A stretch of 57,559 nucleotides of DNA from CAYRSS01 sp964426945 (GCA_964426945.1 CAYRSS010000023.1:1-57559); one strand, 5' to 3'. Shown: positions 8,077 through 15,508, numbered from the stretch's first letter. Translations and numbers: made by a program. The notes: a model not told the origin generated them from the letters alone.

Positions 8077-8508
8077 ATGTCCGGATTCACCCTCACCGAA
8101 CACATCGCGCGGCCGGTGGAAGAGGTTTTCGCCTTCACCACGGACACGCAGAACGCGAGCCGCTGGCTGGGCGACGTGACGAAGATCGAGATGCTCACGC
8201 CCGGGTCGATGCGCGTCGGATCGAAGTTCCGCGAGACGCGGCGCATCAAGGGAAAGGAACACTCGGCCGTCATCGAAGTCACCGAGCATGCCCCGCCCCA
8301 CCGTCACGCCGCCTCGGCGACGATGATGGGCGTGACGGCCACCTATCACTACACGTTCGCACCCCACGGCGACGGCACGAAGATCGACATGAAGGCGGAA
8401 GTGCACGGCAAGGGGCTGGCCAAGCTGCTCGTGCCGATGGTCCTGTCCACCATGAAGAAGCAGGACGGCGATCAGCTTGTGCGGCTCAAGGCCGCCATGG
8501 GCGGCTGA
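8077..8508 (+). CDS. SRPBCC family protein
   Basis: 143 residues. The start is fixed by AAAGGAG six bases before the ATG. The pattern is that of the START/Bet v1-like SRPBCC fold: an opening strand with IARPVEEVFAFTTD, an early helix around NASRWLGDVT, long antiparallel strands (FRETRRIKGKEHSAVIEVTEH; ATYHYTFAPHGDGTKIDMKAEV) and a long C-terminal helix (LAKLLVPMVLSTMKKQ). Members bind hydrophobic ligands in a cavity and serve as polyketide cyclase-like or CoxG-like proteins; the ligand cannot be told. It follows kbl by about 80 bases and may be co-transcribed. Confidence 0.8.
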   Translation: MSGFTLTEHIARPVEEVFAFTTDTQNASRWLGDVTKIEMLTPGSMRVGSKFRETRRIKGKEHSAVIEVTEHAPPHRHAASATMMGVTATYHYTFAPHGDGTKIDMKAEVHGKGLAKLLVPMVLSTMKKQDGDQLVRLKAAMGG

Positions 8509-8648
8509 CGCGGCGTGCTTGTGAGTGCCGCCCGGCCCCCTCCGCTTCGGAAACCGCGCCGGAGTAAAACGTCACGTACGGGCGACGCTGCCCCCCGACA
8601 AGCGCCGCCCGTACGCTGGGTTGTTCAGGTTTGAAGGCTGCGGCAGAC
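8509..8648. other. Convergent intergenic gap
   Basis: GC-rich gap between a plus-strand and a minus-strand gene. No clear intrinsic terminator with a T-run and no credible ORF were seen. Confidence 0.4.
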
Positions 8649-9437
8649 TTACGACGCCGCGAGGCCCGGCTCGCTGTCGGCCTTGTCGCCGCACTCGGCC
8701 AGCTTGGCCCGCAGCTTCGCCGCTTCTTCGTATCGCTCCTCGGCAACCGCCTCACGCAGCGCGCTGCGCAGGACGATCACCGAATCCTGCGGCATTTCGG
8801 CCATGATCTCCTGCCGCAGCTCACGCAGGATCCGGGTCTCCTCGGCCGCTTCATAGGCGTCTGCCTTGTTCCACGACTCGAAGACGCTGCGGATGTGCGC
8901 CAGACCGCGGTTCACGTGGGCCAGGGCGCTGGTGTGCTGCTCCTCACCCAGCGCATGGTACGCGCGGGCGCGGGCGTCCATCATCAGCACGTACGGCCGG
9001 AACGGCTCAAGCCTGCGACGATCCTCGGCCTCGGCCGCATACTCACGGAGCATGTCCATCACCGCGATGTTGTGGGCCGTGTCGGCGATCACGTCTTCGA
9101 ACTCTTCGAGCACGAAGAGCGACACGTAGCGCCGGTAGTAGAGCGACGCCTCTTCGTGAAGCTCCTTGCACTCCCGCGCGGACAGCGCGAAGCCCACTGT
9201 CGTGCCGTTCTTCTTCTCAAAGCGGGCCAGGCGCTCCTTGTGGTGGCCCAGCAGCGTCTCGCGCCCGTGCGGGCGCGCCCCGTCGGGGCGGCCCTTGCTT
9301 TCCATCTGCAGCAGGCCCAGCTCGACGCGAAGCTGGATCTTCACCGTACCGTCTGCCCCGAGAATCTTCCGTGTCGAGATGCGATCCGGATCGTAGTCCC
9401 AGTCCATCAGGACCGGTTGGAGGTCGATGTAGGACAT
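8649..9437 (-). CDS. UvrB/UvrC (UVR) motif-containing protein
   Basis: 262 residues from the ATG at 9437. An in-frame ATG at 9458 would place the GGGAGG-type ribosome site inside the coding sequence, so the later start is preferred. The N-terminus contains a motif seen in planctomycete homologues (VLMDWDYDPDRISTRKI, ELGLLQMESKGRPDG). The middle is helical and tetratricopeptide-like (ALGEEQHTSALAHVNRGLAHI). The C-terminus carries a UVR motif (REAVAEERYEEAAKLRAKL), the helical hairpin by which UvrB contacts UvrC and which also occurs in McsA and ClpC. There are no CxxC zinc fingers, so it is not a classical McsA. A role in protein-protein contact is inferred; function is unknown. Confidence 0.75.
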   Translation of the reverse strand: MSYIDLQPVLMDWDYDPDRISTRKILGADGTVKIQLRVELGLLQMESKGRPDGARPHGRETLLGHHKERLARFEKKNGTTVGFALSARECKELHEEASLYYRRYVSLFVLEEFEDVIADTAHNIAVMDMLREYAAEAEDRRRLEPFRPYVLMMDARARAYHALGEEQHTSALAHVNRGLAHIRSVFESWNKADAYEAAEETRILRELRQEIMAEMPQDSVIVLRSALREAVAEERYEEAAKLRAKLAECGDKADSEPGLAAS

Positions 9438-9858
9438 CGCTTCACCCTCCCGCCGCACTCCCCCTGCCGTTCGGAACCACCGTGCCCCTCAACACGGGTA
9501 GGACTCTCGCTGCGCCGGCCGGTGTCACAGGTGCGGCGGGCACCCGTCACGCCGTCTCCCCTTCCTTTGAGTGGCGCCTCGTGGTGCAGCAGGTCCATTG
9601 GCAATGTACGATTCGACCCGCTTCCGGGAGCCGCGGGCGGTGCGGGGCGCGGGCTGGCACTGCTTGGCGGCGCATAATCGCCAAGCGGCTTGCCGCCGAT
9701 GGAGGGGCAGACCGGGGGCAGGGGCAGAAGTTGCGCGTCCGAATGGGGGTTTCGCCCCGGTTCGAACGACCGGGACGGCGCGCAGCGGCACCCCGCGCGG
9801 GATAGCGCCGGGGTGCACGGACCAACCAATTCTGGCATGGAGCGTGGTGGCCGGGCGA
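9438..9858. other. Intergenic region with hairpins, no gene recognised
   Basis: No ORF here has convincing coding character. Two palindromes stand out. GCTTGGCG / CGCCAAGC at 9662-9686 has a nine-base loop containing CATAAT. At 9791-9817, CACCCCG pairs with CGGGGTG just past the end of the FlgM-like gene on the minus strand; this could end that transcript, although no T-run follows. Confidence 0.45.
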
Positions 9859-10140
9859 TCAGCCCAGGACGTCGAGAAGGCGGTCGATGGTCGCGTCGAT
9901 TCGCTGCGGCGTCAGGTACGTCCCGGCGGCGATTTCTTCGCGAATCGCCTGGTGCCGGGCCAGCCGGAGGCTGGACGCCTCGGCCGCGTCGGCCAAGGCG
10001 ATCGACTCCGCGGAGAATGCCACGTCGTAGGCCTCCCCGATGGCGGCAGAATCGGCCGTGCGATGGTCACCGGCTGGCGCGGGTGGCGCGATCGTCGTCC
10101 CCAGCGAGCTCGGCGGGATGTTGGCGATGTTGAGGATCAT
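9859..10140 (-). CDS. FlgM-like anti-sigma-28 factor (tentative)
   Basis: 93 residues. The N-terminal half is low-complexity (Pro/Ala/Thr), as expected for the disordered part of FlgM. The C-terminal half is helical and ends with ARHQAIREEIAAGTYLTPQ and RIDATIDRLLDVL, which resembles the FlgM core pattern of a short Ile-rich helix, AGxY and a final Leu-rich helix. FlgM binds sigma-28 (FliA) and holds back late flagellar genes until the hook is complete. No flagellar gene is nearby, so the call depends on the C-terminal pattern alone. A purine-rich site (GGGGGAA) precedes the ATG. Confidence 0.55.
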   Translation of the reverse strand: MILNIANIPPSSLGTTIAPPAPAGDHRTADSAAIGEAYDVAFSAESIALADAAEASSLRLARHQAIREEIAAGTYLTPQRIDATIDRLLDVLG

Positions 10141-10629
10141 GGCGTTTCCCCCGGAGAAACCAGCGTCCGAGTGCGTTATTAGTATCGTCCGCGGGGGTGC
10201 GAAATCTTGAGCGGTTTCGCCCTATAAACTCGGAATCTCACAGCTTCCTACAAACCCTAGGATCAGCCAGGTCGCCCCACAACGAGATGTGGGCGGACCT
10301 GCCGAAACTACCGCCCGCCGGCTACCCGCAGGCGGTGGAGTCCACTGGCACCTTACAACTACCTAATACGCCAAGAGGCCGTCCGGCGAGCGATCCTGCT
10401 GACTGACAGGTGCAACGTATTGTGGATGCTTTGCTTATGGCTGACGCGAGTGCCTTGCAACCACACTGCATTTTCTGGCTTATCTCCCCCCGCGAGCGGG
10501 CGTCAAAGCAGGCCGGGCCGGCTCGGACCGGAGGTGCTCCGCAGATCCCCAGGGGAAGCTCCCGGCCGATCATGCCGATAAGCCCCAAGGCGGCCTCGAG
10601 TCTCCCGCCGCGCGGAGGCGAGAAATCCC
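10141..10629. other. Intergenic region without recognised gene
   Basis: About 490 bases of mixed composition, less GC-biased than the flanking genes. An 81-codon frame at 10410-10655 lacks a ribosome site and recognisable composition and was not called. A small hairpin (CCCAC / GTGGG) lies near 10275-10293. Nothing else could be identified. Confidence 0.4.
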
Positions 10630-10658
10630 TTGGATGCGTCTCCGCCGTTTGGTAGGAT
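10630..10658 (+). promoter_or_regulatory. Promoter TTGGAT-17-TAGGAT
   Basis: A -35 TTGGAT at 10630-10635 and a -10 TAGGAT at 10653-10658 are separated by 17 bases. The expected start near 10665 places the hairpin at 10667-10683 at the very 5' end of the transcript. Confidence 0.5.
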
Positions 10659-10666
10659 GCAGTGCT

Positions 10667-10683
10667 GAGCGATATTATCGCTC
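10667..10683 (+). promoter_or_regulatory. 5'-end hairpin in leader
   Basis: A perfect 7-bp hairpin, GAGCGAT / ATCGCTC, with a three-base ATT loop, predicted at the transcript 5' end. It could stabilise the mRNA or act as an operator. It precedes the AGGGAGG ribosome site at 10692-10698. Confidence 0.45.
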
Positions 10684-10707
10684 TTCCCGCAAGGGAGGGA
10701 GTTTCGT

Positions 10708-11376
10708 TTGCGTTCGAAGGGGCTGGGTCTGGGGTGTCTGGCTCGCGCCGCGCTTTTGACGAGCGCGATGGCGGGCAGCGCGCTGCTGATGGCGGTAGCC
10801 GTCGGCACGGGTGGTCACCCGCTCCTCGCCTGCGTCGCCCTGCTTCCGTTCTTCTACTGTATCAAGACCTGTCGCCCGCTCGCGGCGGCCGGCGCCGGCG
10901 CGGTCTGGGGCGCGAGCCTCTTCGCCTCCGCGGCGCTCGGTGACACCTTCCCGGTCAGTCCGACGATCGCCTCGATGCTGATGATGAGCGCGATTCCCGC
11001 GACGTACGCGGGGCTCGGCGCGGTTATCACTCGTCGTCTCGGCTTCAGTCCGTTTATTCTTGCGCTCGGTTGGATCGGCGTTGAGTTTGCGCTGACGCCG
11101 CTCGGCCTGCGTCACGGTCTGCTCGCCGCGACGCAAGACGGCGGCGCCCTGCTGAACGTCGTCGGCGGCTTCCTCGGCTACGTCTTCGTCGCGTTCCTTG
11201 TCGCCTATGCCAACGCGCTGGTGCTCTCGCTGGCATCTCGCGTGCGGCTTTCGATCAAGCTGACTTCGGCCACCGGCTGGTACGCGGCGCCGAAGGGTTG
11301 GGTGCGCACCACGTGTGAGCGGCTCAGCCAGTCCGAGTTTGCTGCAGGCCTGCAGGCCCGCGCCCCACCGGCGTGA
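10708..11376 (+). CDS. Hydrophobic membrane protein, weakly Lnt-like
   Basis: 222 residues from a TTG start at 10708, preceded by AGGGAGG about nine bases upstream. Five or six hydrophobic segments are visible (ALLTSAMAGSALLMAVAVG; LLACVALLPFFYCI; LAAAGAGAVWGASLFAS; a segment around MLMMSAIPATYAGLG; FILALGWIGVEFALTPLG; VVGGFLGYVFVAFLVAYA). The layout and phrases such as LGWIGVEFAL recall the transmembrane part of apolipoprotein N-acyltransferase. The catalytic nitrilase domain of Lnt is absent, so acyltransfer activity is not expected. It may be a membrane-only relative or an unrelated protein. Confidence 0.6.
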   Translation: MRSKGLGLGCLARAALLTSAMAGSALLMAVAVGTGGHPLLACVALLPFFYCIKTCRPLAAAGAGAVWGASLFASAALGDTFPVSPTIASMLMMSAIPATYAGLGAVITRRLGFSPFILALGWIGVEFALTPLGLRHGLLAATQDGGALLNVVGGFLGYVFVAFLVAYANALVLSLASRVRLSIKLTSATGWYAAPKGWVRTTCERLSQSEFAAGLQARAPPA

Positions 11377-11472
11377 TCCCCGCCTGTTGCGCCCCAACAC
11401 CCTCGCAACTACTGTAGACAAACGACCACAGCGAAGCGGCACCTCTTGGGGTTACTGCTTCGATGGGTTCGC

Positions 11473-11496
11473 GTAAACGATTTTACGAACGTTCGT
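11473..11496 (+). promoter_or_regulatory. Paired palindromes upstream of the IPTL-CTERM gene
   Basis: GTAAA-CGAT-TTTAC (11473-11486) is followed directly by the perfect 12-base palindrome ACGAACGTTCGT (11485-11496). They lie 25 bases before the ATG at 11521 and just upstream of the AGGAAGGA ribosome site. The pair looks like an operator or a short structured leader. Confidence 0.4.
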
Positions 11497-11520
11497 TGGA
11501 TTCTTCAGGAAGGAACACTC

Positions 11521-12831
11521 ATGTTGCATCGTATCGGTTCGATCGTCGCCGCCTTGGCGATCTGTAGCGCGGCGCTCTTCCCGGCTTCGGCGGTTGCCGT
11601 CGAGCAGTTCGTGCAGAACGAGGCCGCCCCGGTCGTCGCGGGCGACAACGGCATGGCCCCCGCCGATGATGACCTCCGCGGCGCCTCGTGTGGCCCGCTC
11701 GAGCTCTCGCAGCTCAACAACCCGGACAACATCGAGGCCGGCGCCGGCGTCGCCTGCCCCGCGCCGCAGGACAACTTCTGGGCCCGCTGCTACGACCTCG
11801 CCAGCGGCCCCCTCGCCGGCCAGGCCATCACGGTGAACTGCGTTGAGTTCGGCGTCGAGGCCAATGCCCGCACGAACTACTCCGTCACTGTCCGCCTCTA
11901 CATCGATTCAAACGGCTGCCCGCCCGAGACCGCCGGAATGGGCGCGCCCATTGCGTCGACCACCGTGCTCGTTCCGGACGGCGCTGCGAACCAGGCCGTC
12001 ACGGCCACCTTCGGCGCCCCCGTCGCGGTGCCCGCCAACTCGCGCCTCGTGGTCGAGCTCTTCGCCCCCGGCGTGGGTCAGACCGGCGGGTTCTTCATCG
12101 GTGGTAACGACGACGGCGCGACCGGCGTCAGCTACATCAAGTCGGCCGGCTGCGGCATCGCGGAATACGTTGACATCGACACGGTTGCCGGCGGCCAGTT
12201 CGCCGGTTCGGCCTGGAAGCTCGACATCGGGTACGCGTGCAGCGCTCCGACCGCCTGCTGCCTGCCTGCGGGTGGCTGTCAGGTTCTCAGCCCTGAAGAC
12301 TGTGCGACGGCCGGCGGCGAGGCGCAGCCCTGTGGCAGCGTCTGCGGCCCGAACACCTGCCCGAACACCGGCGCCTGCTGCCACGACGGCATCTGCGAAG
12401 AGCTAACCGCAGCCGGCTGCGCGAACGTCGGCGGTCGGTTCAAGGGTACGGGCACCACGTGCACGGCGGGCCAGTGCTCGGGCGCCTGCTGCACGGACGC
12501 CACCTGCGCTGACAACGTGGCCATGGAGAACTGCGACGCGGCCAACCAGCGTTACCGCGGCGACGGCACGACCTGCGCCGGCAGCCCGGCTTGCAGCGGT
12601 GGTTGCTGCGACGGCACGACCTGCACCGACGGCGTCGCGGCGACGTCCTGCGAACTCCCGCTGAACTACCTCGGCGACGGCGTGGCTTGCGCCCCGGCTG
12701 GTGCCAACAGCCCCTCGTGCGCCCCGCCGGCCATTCCGACGATCTCGGAGTGGGGCTTCATCATTCTCGGCGTGCTCGTGCTCGGCGCCGGCGTCATCGC
12801 CGTCACCCGCCGCAACGCGACCACGGCCTAG
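11521..12831 (+). CDS. Secreted Cys-rich repeat protein with IPTL-CTERM sorting signal
   Basis: 436 residues. The ATG at 11521 follows AGGAAGGA; an in-frame start at 11446 would add a non-signal-like tail. The N-terminus is a signal peptide (IVAALAICSAALFPASAVA). Residues about 50-250 form a beta-rich region. Four Cys-rich repeats of about 35 residues follow, each opening with a CC pair (ACCLPAGGC, ACCHDGIC, ACCTDATC, GCCDGTTC) and closing near GTTC or GVAC. The C-terminus has the tripartite IPTL-CTERM signal: IPTISEWGF, a hydrophobic helix and a basic RR tail. Such proteins are exported and processed by an exosortase-like system, or held in the envelope. The Cys repeats are probably disulfide-bonded. 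A strong terminator follows. Confidence 0.85.
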   Translation: MLHRIGSIVAALAICSAALFPASAVAVEQFVQNEAAPVVAGDNGMAPADDDLRGASCGPLELSQLNNPDNIEAGAGVACPAPQDNFWARCYDLASGPLAGQAITVNCVEFGVEANARTNYSVTVRLYIDSNGCPPETAGMGAPIASTTVLVPDGAANQAVTATFGAPVAVPANSRLVVELFAPGVGQTGGFFIGGNDDGATGVSYIKSAGCGIAEYVDIDTVAGGQFAGSAWKLDIGYACSAPTACCLPAGGCQVLSPEDCATAGGEAQPCGSVCGPNTCPNTGACCHDGICEELTAAGCANVGGRFKGTGTTCTAGQCSGACCTDATCADNVAMENCDAANQRYRGDGTTCAGSPACSGGCCDGTTCTDGVAATSCELPLNYLGDGVACAPAGANSPSCAPPAIPTISEWGFIILGVLVLGAGVIAVTRRNATTA

Positions 12832-12841
12832 TTGATTGCCA

Positions 12842-12861
12842 CCCGGAGCGACTGCTCCGGG
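12842..12861. terminator. Hairpin downstream of the IPTL-CTERM gene
   Basis: An 8-bp stem, CCCGGAGC / GCTCCGGG, with a GACT loop, 10 bases after the stop codon. No T-run follows; it probably protects the 3' end upstream of the main terminator. Confidence 0.5.
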
Positions 12862-12884
12862 AGCTCAACGATGTCTGAAAGAAG

Positions 12885-12917
12885 GGCCGCCCCCGAGATT
12901 TCGGGGGCGGCCTTTTT
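12885..12917. terminator. Strong bidirectional intrinsic terminator
   Basis: A perfect 12-bp stem, GGCCGCCCCCGA / TCGGGGGCGGCC, with a GATT loop, followed by TTTTT on the plus strand. On the minus strand it is followed by CTTCTTTC. It separates the convergent IPTL-CTERM and rpiB genes and probably serves both. Confidence 0.9.
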
Positions 12918-12966
12918 CGTTCGACAGCGATGACGGTCGCGACCGGCGTGAGGCCGCGGGGCCGGC

Positions 12967-13416
12967 TCAGCAGCGGCCGTTGCGCTCGTACTCACTGATC
13001 TTTTCCAGTCGTCGGTCGTGGCGGCCACCTTCGTAGTCGGTGGAGATCCACACGTCGACGACGCGGCGGATGAGTTGCTCACCCAGCAGGTCGGCGGGCA
13101 GGCACAGTACGTTTGCGTTGTTGTGCCGACGCGACAGCTCAGCCGTCAGCTCGTCGTGGCAGAGCGCCGCCCGGATCCCACAGACCTTGTTGGCGGCGAT
13201 GGACATGCCGATGCCCGATCCGCAGAAGAGGATCGCCCGCTCGGTCTCGCCCGACGCGACCGACTTCGCCCCGGACAGGGCGGAGTCGGGATAATCGCAG
13301 CTGTTGGTCCCTTCACAGCCGAAGTCGGTGACCTGGTGGCCATTGGACTCGAGATACGCCTTGAGGCGTTCCTTCGCCGAAAATCCACGATGATCGCTGC
13401 CCAACGCCACTTTCAT
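12967..13416 (-). CDS. rpiB: Ribose-5-phosphate isomerase B
   Basis: 149 residues, the normal length for RpiB/LacAB. It interconverts ribose 5-phosphate and ribulose 5-phosphate in the pentose phosphate pathway. Signatures: N-terminal VALGSDHRGF, the substrate loop NSCDYPDSA, the catalytic Cys in FCGSGIGMSIAANK, and CHDELTAELSRRHNNANVLCLP. The start codon overlaps the stop of the upstream Sua5-phosphatase gene (ATGA), so the two are translationally coupled. Firmicutes keep the same neighbours, with sua5 (ywlC), the phosphatase ywlE and rpiB (ywlF) close together. Confidence 0.95.
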   Translation of the reverse strand: MKVALGSDHRGFSAKERLKAYLESNGHQVTDFGCEGTNSCDYPDSALSGAKSVASGETERAILFCGSGIGMSIAANKVCGIRAALCHDELTAELSRRHNNANVLCLPADLLGEQLIRRVVDVWISTDYEGGRHDRRLEKISEYERNGRC

Positions 13417-14531
13417 AGTACGACCTCCTCCAGCCGCACCCGCAGCGCCCGCTCGATGGCGTCCGCCGCGACCTGGTAATCTTTCAGCGATCCGCCGGCG
13501 GGATCGTTGATATCCCGATCTTCCGCCAGCATCACAATCCGATCGGCCGCCGAAGGCTCCATCGCCGCGGCGACATCACGATGGGTCTGCGTCATCGCAA
13601 ACACGTAGTCGGCCGACCGAAGCATTTCGGCCGACAGCGCCCGCGAGCGATGCCCTGAAAGGTCGCCGCCCTGGCTGGCGACGACCGTCAGCGCGTGTTC
13701 CGAAGCGCCGCCGAAGCCGCCGCTCGTGCCGGCCGACTCGATCACGATCCCGCGCACCTCAAGGTCGTCCGGATGGCAGCCGACACGCTCAGCCAGCATG
13801 CGCCGGGCGATGGCCGCGCCCATCGGGCTGCGGCAGGTGTTGCCGGTGCATACGAACAGGATCCGCAGCATCGCCCACTGGCGGATGCTGCGCTCTTCGT
13901 AGACGCCGTCGCGCACCAGTTCGTAGCGATCGCCATCCACGCGGACAATTGTCGAAGGCCGCGCGTATCGCGTGGCACCGGCGTCGATCAGCACGTCGAC
14001 CTGACCGCCGAGATCTTCCAGCACCGCCTCGCCGGAGTAGGGCGCCGGCCGGCCCGCCAGGTTGGCGCTCGACGCGACCACCGGATGAGGCACGGCGGCG
14101 AGGATTCGCGAGGCGACCGGGTCGTCCGGGCATCGCAGCCCGATCACTCCCTCGCTGACCAGCTCGTCCGCCACCCGGGCATCCCTGCCGACCAGTACCG
14201 GCGCACCGGCCAGGTCGGCGGTCAGCAGGAGCGTCAGCGGCCCCGGAAACGCCTTGCGAACGAGGCGCGCAGCGAGCCCGGAGAGCTTCGGCGCGTACTG
14301 CTCGATGTCGCCGCGCTGAGCCAGATGGACGGTGAAGGGCTTGCCGTCGGTACGGGACTTGAGCCGGCGGAGCCGATCCATGGCCGCGGGCAGGTCCGCC
14401 CGGGCGCCGACGCCGTACACGGTCTCGGTCGGAAAGGCGACCACGCCGCCGCGCAGCAGAGCCTCCGAGGCCACCCGCACGGCCTCGGCGAAACCCCCGT
14501 CAGCCGTGACCTTGATGACCTCCGTGCCCAT
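13413..14531 (-). CDS. Sua5/TsaC threonylcarbamoyl-AMP synthase fused to YwlE-like low-MW phosphatase
   Basis: 372 residues in two domains. Residues 1 to about 210 are a YrdC/Sua5 domain (GGVVAFPTETVYGVGARADL, KSRTDGKPFTVHL, GLRCPDDPVASRIL, VVASSANLAG), which makes threonylcarbamoyl-AMP for tRNA t6A. Residues 221-372 are a low-molecular-weight phosphatase with the P-loop CTGNTCRSP (C228 to R234), AMTQTHRD, and the general-acid Asp in NDPAGGS. The P-loop has Thr (T232) where tyrosine phosphatases usually have Ile; in Bacillus YwlE that Thr favours phospho-arginine. The start has a clear upstream promoter. There is no stop between the domains, although M221 could also be an internal start. Confidence 0.9.
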   Translation of the reverse strand: MGTEVIKVTADGGFAEAVRVASEALLRGGVVAFPTETVYGVGARADLPAAMDRLRRLKSRTDGKPFTVHLAQRGDIEQYAPKLSGLAARLVRKAFPGPLTLLLTADLAGAPVLVGRDARVADELVSEGVIGLRCPDDPVASRILAAVPHPVVASSANLAGRPAPYSGEAVLEDLGGQVDVLIDAGATRYARPSTIVRVDGDRYELVRDGVYEERSIRQWAMLRILFVCTGNTCRSPMGAAIARRMLAERVGCHPDDLEVRGIVIESAGTSGGFGGASEHALTVVASQGGDLSGHRSRALSAEMLRSADYVFAMTQTHRDVAAAMEPSAADRIVMLAEDRDINDPAGGSLKDYQVAADAIERALRVRLEEVVL

Positions 14532-14548
14532 GCTTCGCTCCGGAATTC

Positions 14549-14576
14549 ATGCTAGGGGCAATCCCGGAAGTGTCAA
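14549..14576 (-). promoter_or_regulatory. Promoter TTGACA-16-TAGCAT
   Basis: On the minus strand, a consensus -35 TTGACA (14576-14571) and a -10 TAGCAT (14554-14549) are separated by 16 bases, 17 bases before the ATG at 14531. It drives the Sua5-phosphatase/rpiB pair and is one of the best sigma-70-type promoters in the window. Confidence 0.7.
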
Positions 14577-14691
14577 GAACAGGGGCACCGGCGAGCGGAG
14601 GGTGCGGCGCGGTCCCGGCCGCGGCTATGCGCGCACAGTGCCGCCGACGCGTGGAGCCATTCAGAGCCGGAAGAGCTGCGAGCGGCCGGTG

Positions 14692-14940
14692 TCAGAGCGT
14701 GATCGGATCGAGATGCGGAGTCTGGGGCAGAACCTCACCGCGGGCGCACTCGGTCTTGCCGGAGCGGAACGCTGAGAAGAGGTGCTGGAAGTAGTCGAAG
14801 TTCTCCAGCCCCGCAGCGGTGAGGCTGTCGTAGCGGGCACGGCGGATCGGGCTGACGCCATCCGTGGCGACCTGGGACCAAGGATAGGGCCAGAACACCC
14901 GCTGCGAATCTTCAGGCGTGCGTGTGAACATCGTACGCAT
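14692..14940 (-). CDS. Small hypothetical protein
   Basis: 82 residues from the ATG at 14940; a GTG at 14946 and an ATG at 14931 are also possible. Third positions are mostly G or C as in real genes here, and the composition is balanced with many aromatics (RVFWPYPWSQ, LENFDYFQHLFSAF), unlike the Arg-rich shadow frames nearby. There is no signal peptide, transmembrane segment or recognised domain. No strong ribosome site is seen. Function unknown. Confidence 0.5.
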   Translation of the reverse strand: MRTMFTRTPEDSQRVFWPYPWSQVATDGVSPIRRARYDSLTAAGLENFDYFQHLFSAFRSGKTECARGEVLPQTPHLDPITL

Positions 14941-15319
14941 CCCCACTTGCCCGGGCGGGTTCCCGCGGCCGGCCCATGCAGCGGGCCGCAGAGAGCCTTC
15001 GTCGGTATATCGCCCGATTCGGGGACACGGTTGAGAACAGCCCGGCGGAGCGTTCTCGGCTCGGTATTATGCTCCCCCGGCCCGCCCCAGCTTGCGGCCG
15101 TCCACTCGAAGTCCATGCCCTGCGGCCGGCCGTTTTCCTGGCCCTCGAAGCGGGCGCGCACGGCGGACAGGGCGCAGACACAGACCGCACGCGAAATGCG
15201 CATGCCGAGATTCTTACCGGCATCATCTGTGGGGATGGCGCAGGGCCTCGGTACCGCCTTGGGACTGGCCGTCCGGGCACTCCCCGGCCGCCAAGCCGCC
15301 TACGGCGGGCGCGCAGGGG
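14941..15319. other. Intergenic region, no gene recognised
   Basis: About 380 bases between two small minus-strand genes. It contains an inverted repeat, GAGAAC / GTTCTC, at 15033-15057, and CATAAT on the minus strand at 15071-15066 that could be a -10 box for the gene at 14692-14940. All long frames here are Arg/Pro-rich and look non-coding. Confidence 0.35.
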
Positions 15320-15508
15320 CTACCCCTCGTCGCCCGGCTGGGCGATGAGCCCTTCGAGGAAGCCCAGCACCGTATCGCTCACGAAGCCCTCCCAGGCATC
15401 CAGGGCCCCATCGCGGGCGGCAGTCTGGACGTTGCCGGCGCAATTTCCGAAGACGAAGGCGCTGCCTCCCAGGCACAGAATCGCAAGTCTGCGGGTGATT
15501 CGCATCAT
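15320..15508 (-). CDS. Small exported protein
   Basis: 62 residues from the ATG at 15508; a longer upstream extension of the frame is Arg-rich and was rejected. The N-terminus is a signal peptide (MRITRRLAILCLGGSAFVFG) followed at once by a Cys (NCAGNVQTA), possibly a non-canonical lipobox. The mature part is short and helical (DGALDAWEGFVSDTVLGFLE). Small planctomycete envelope proteins with this plan are common, but no function is known to me. A weak GGAGAA lies upstream of the start. Confidence 0.6.
   Translation of the reverse strand: MMRITRRLAILCLGGSAFVFGNCAGNVQTAARDGALDAWEGFVSDTVLGFLEGLIAQPGDEG

Noticed and set aside
9740..9775. tRNA T-arm-like GGTTCGAAC sequence
   Set aside because: No acceptor stem, D-arm or anticodon arm can be formed around it on either strand.
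10181..10220. Sigma-28-like promoter (GACGATAC with TCAAGATT) before the FlgM-like gene
   Set aside because: The -10-like part fits at six of eight bases, but the spacing is 13 where 11 is expected and the -35 is weak.
10410..10655. 81-codon plus-strand frame upstream of the membrane protein
   Set aside because: No ribosome site, unnatural composition, and it runs through the predicted promoter of the next gene.
13871..14531. Separate sua5 and phosphatase genes instead of a fusion
   Set aside because: There is no stop codon between the domains. An internal start at M221 is possible but no clear ribosome site was seen.
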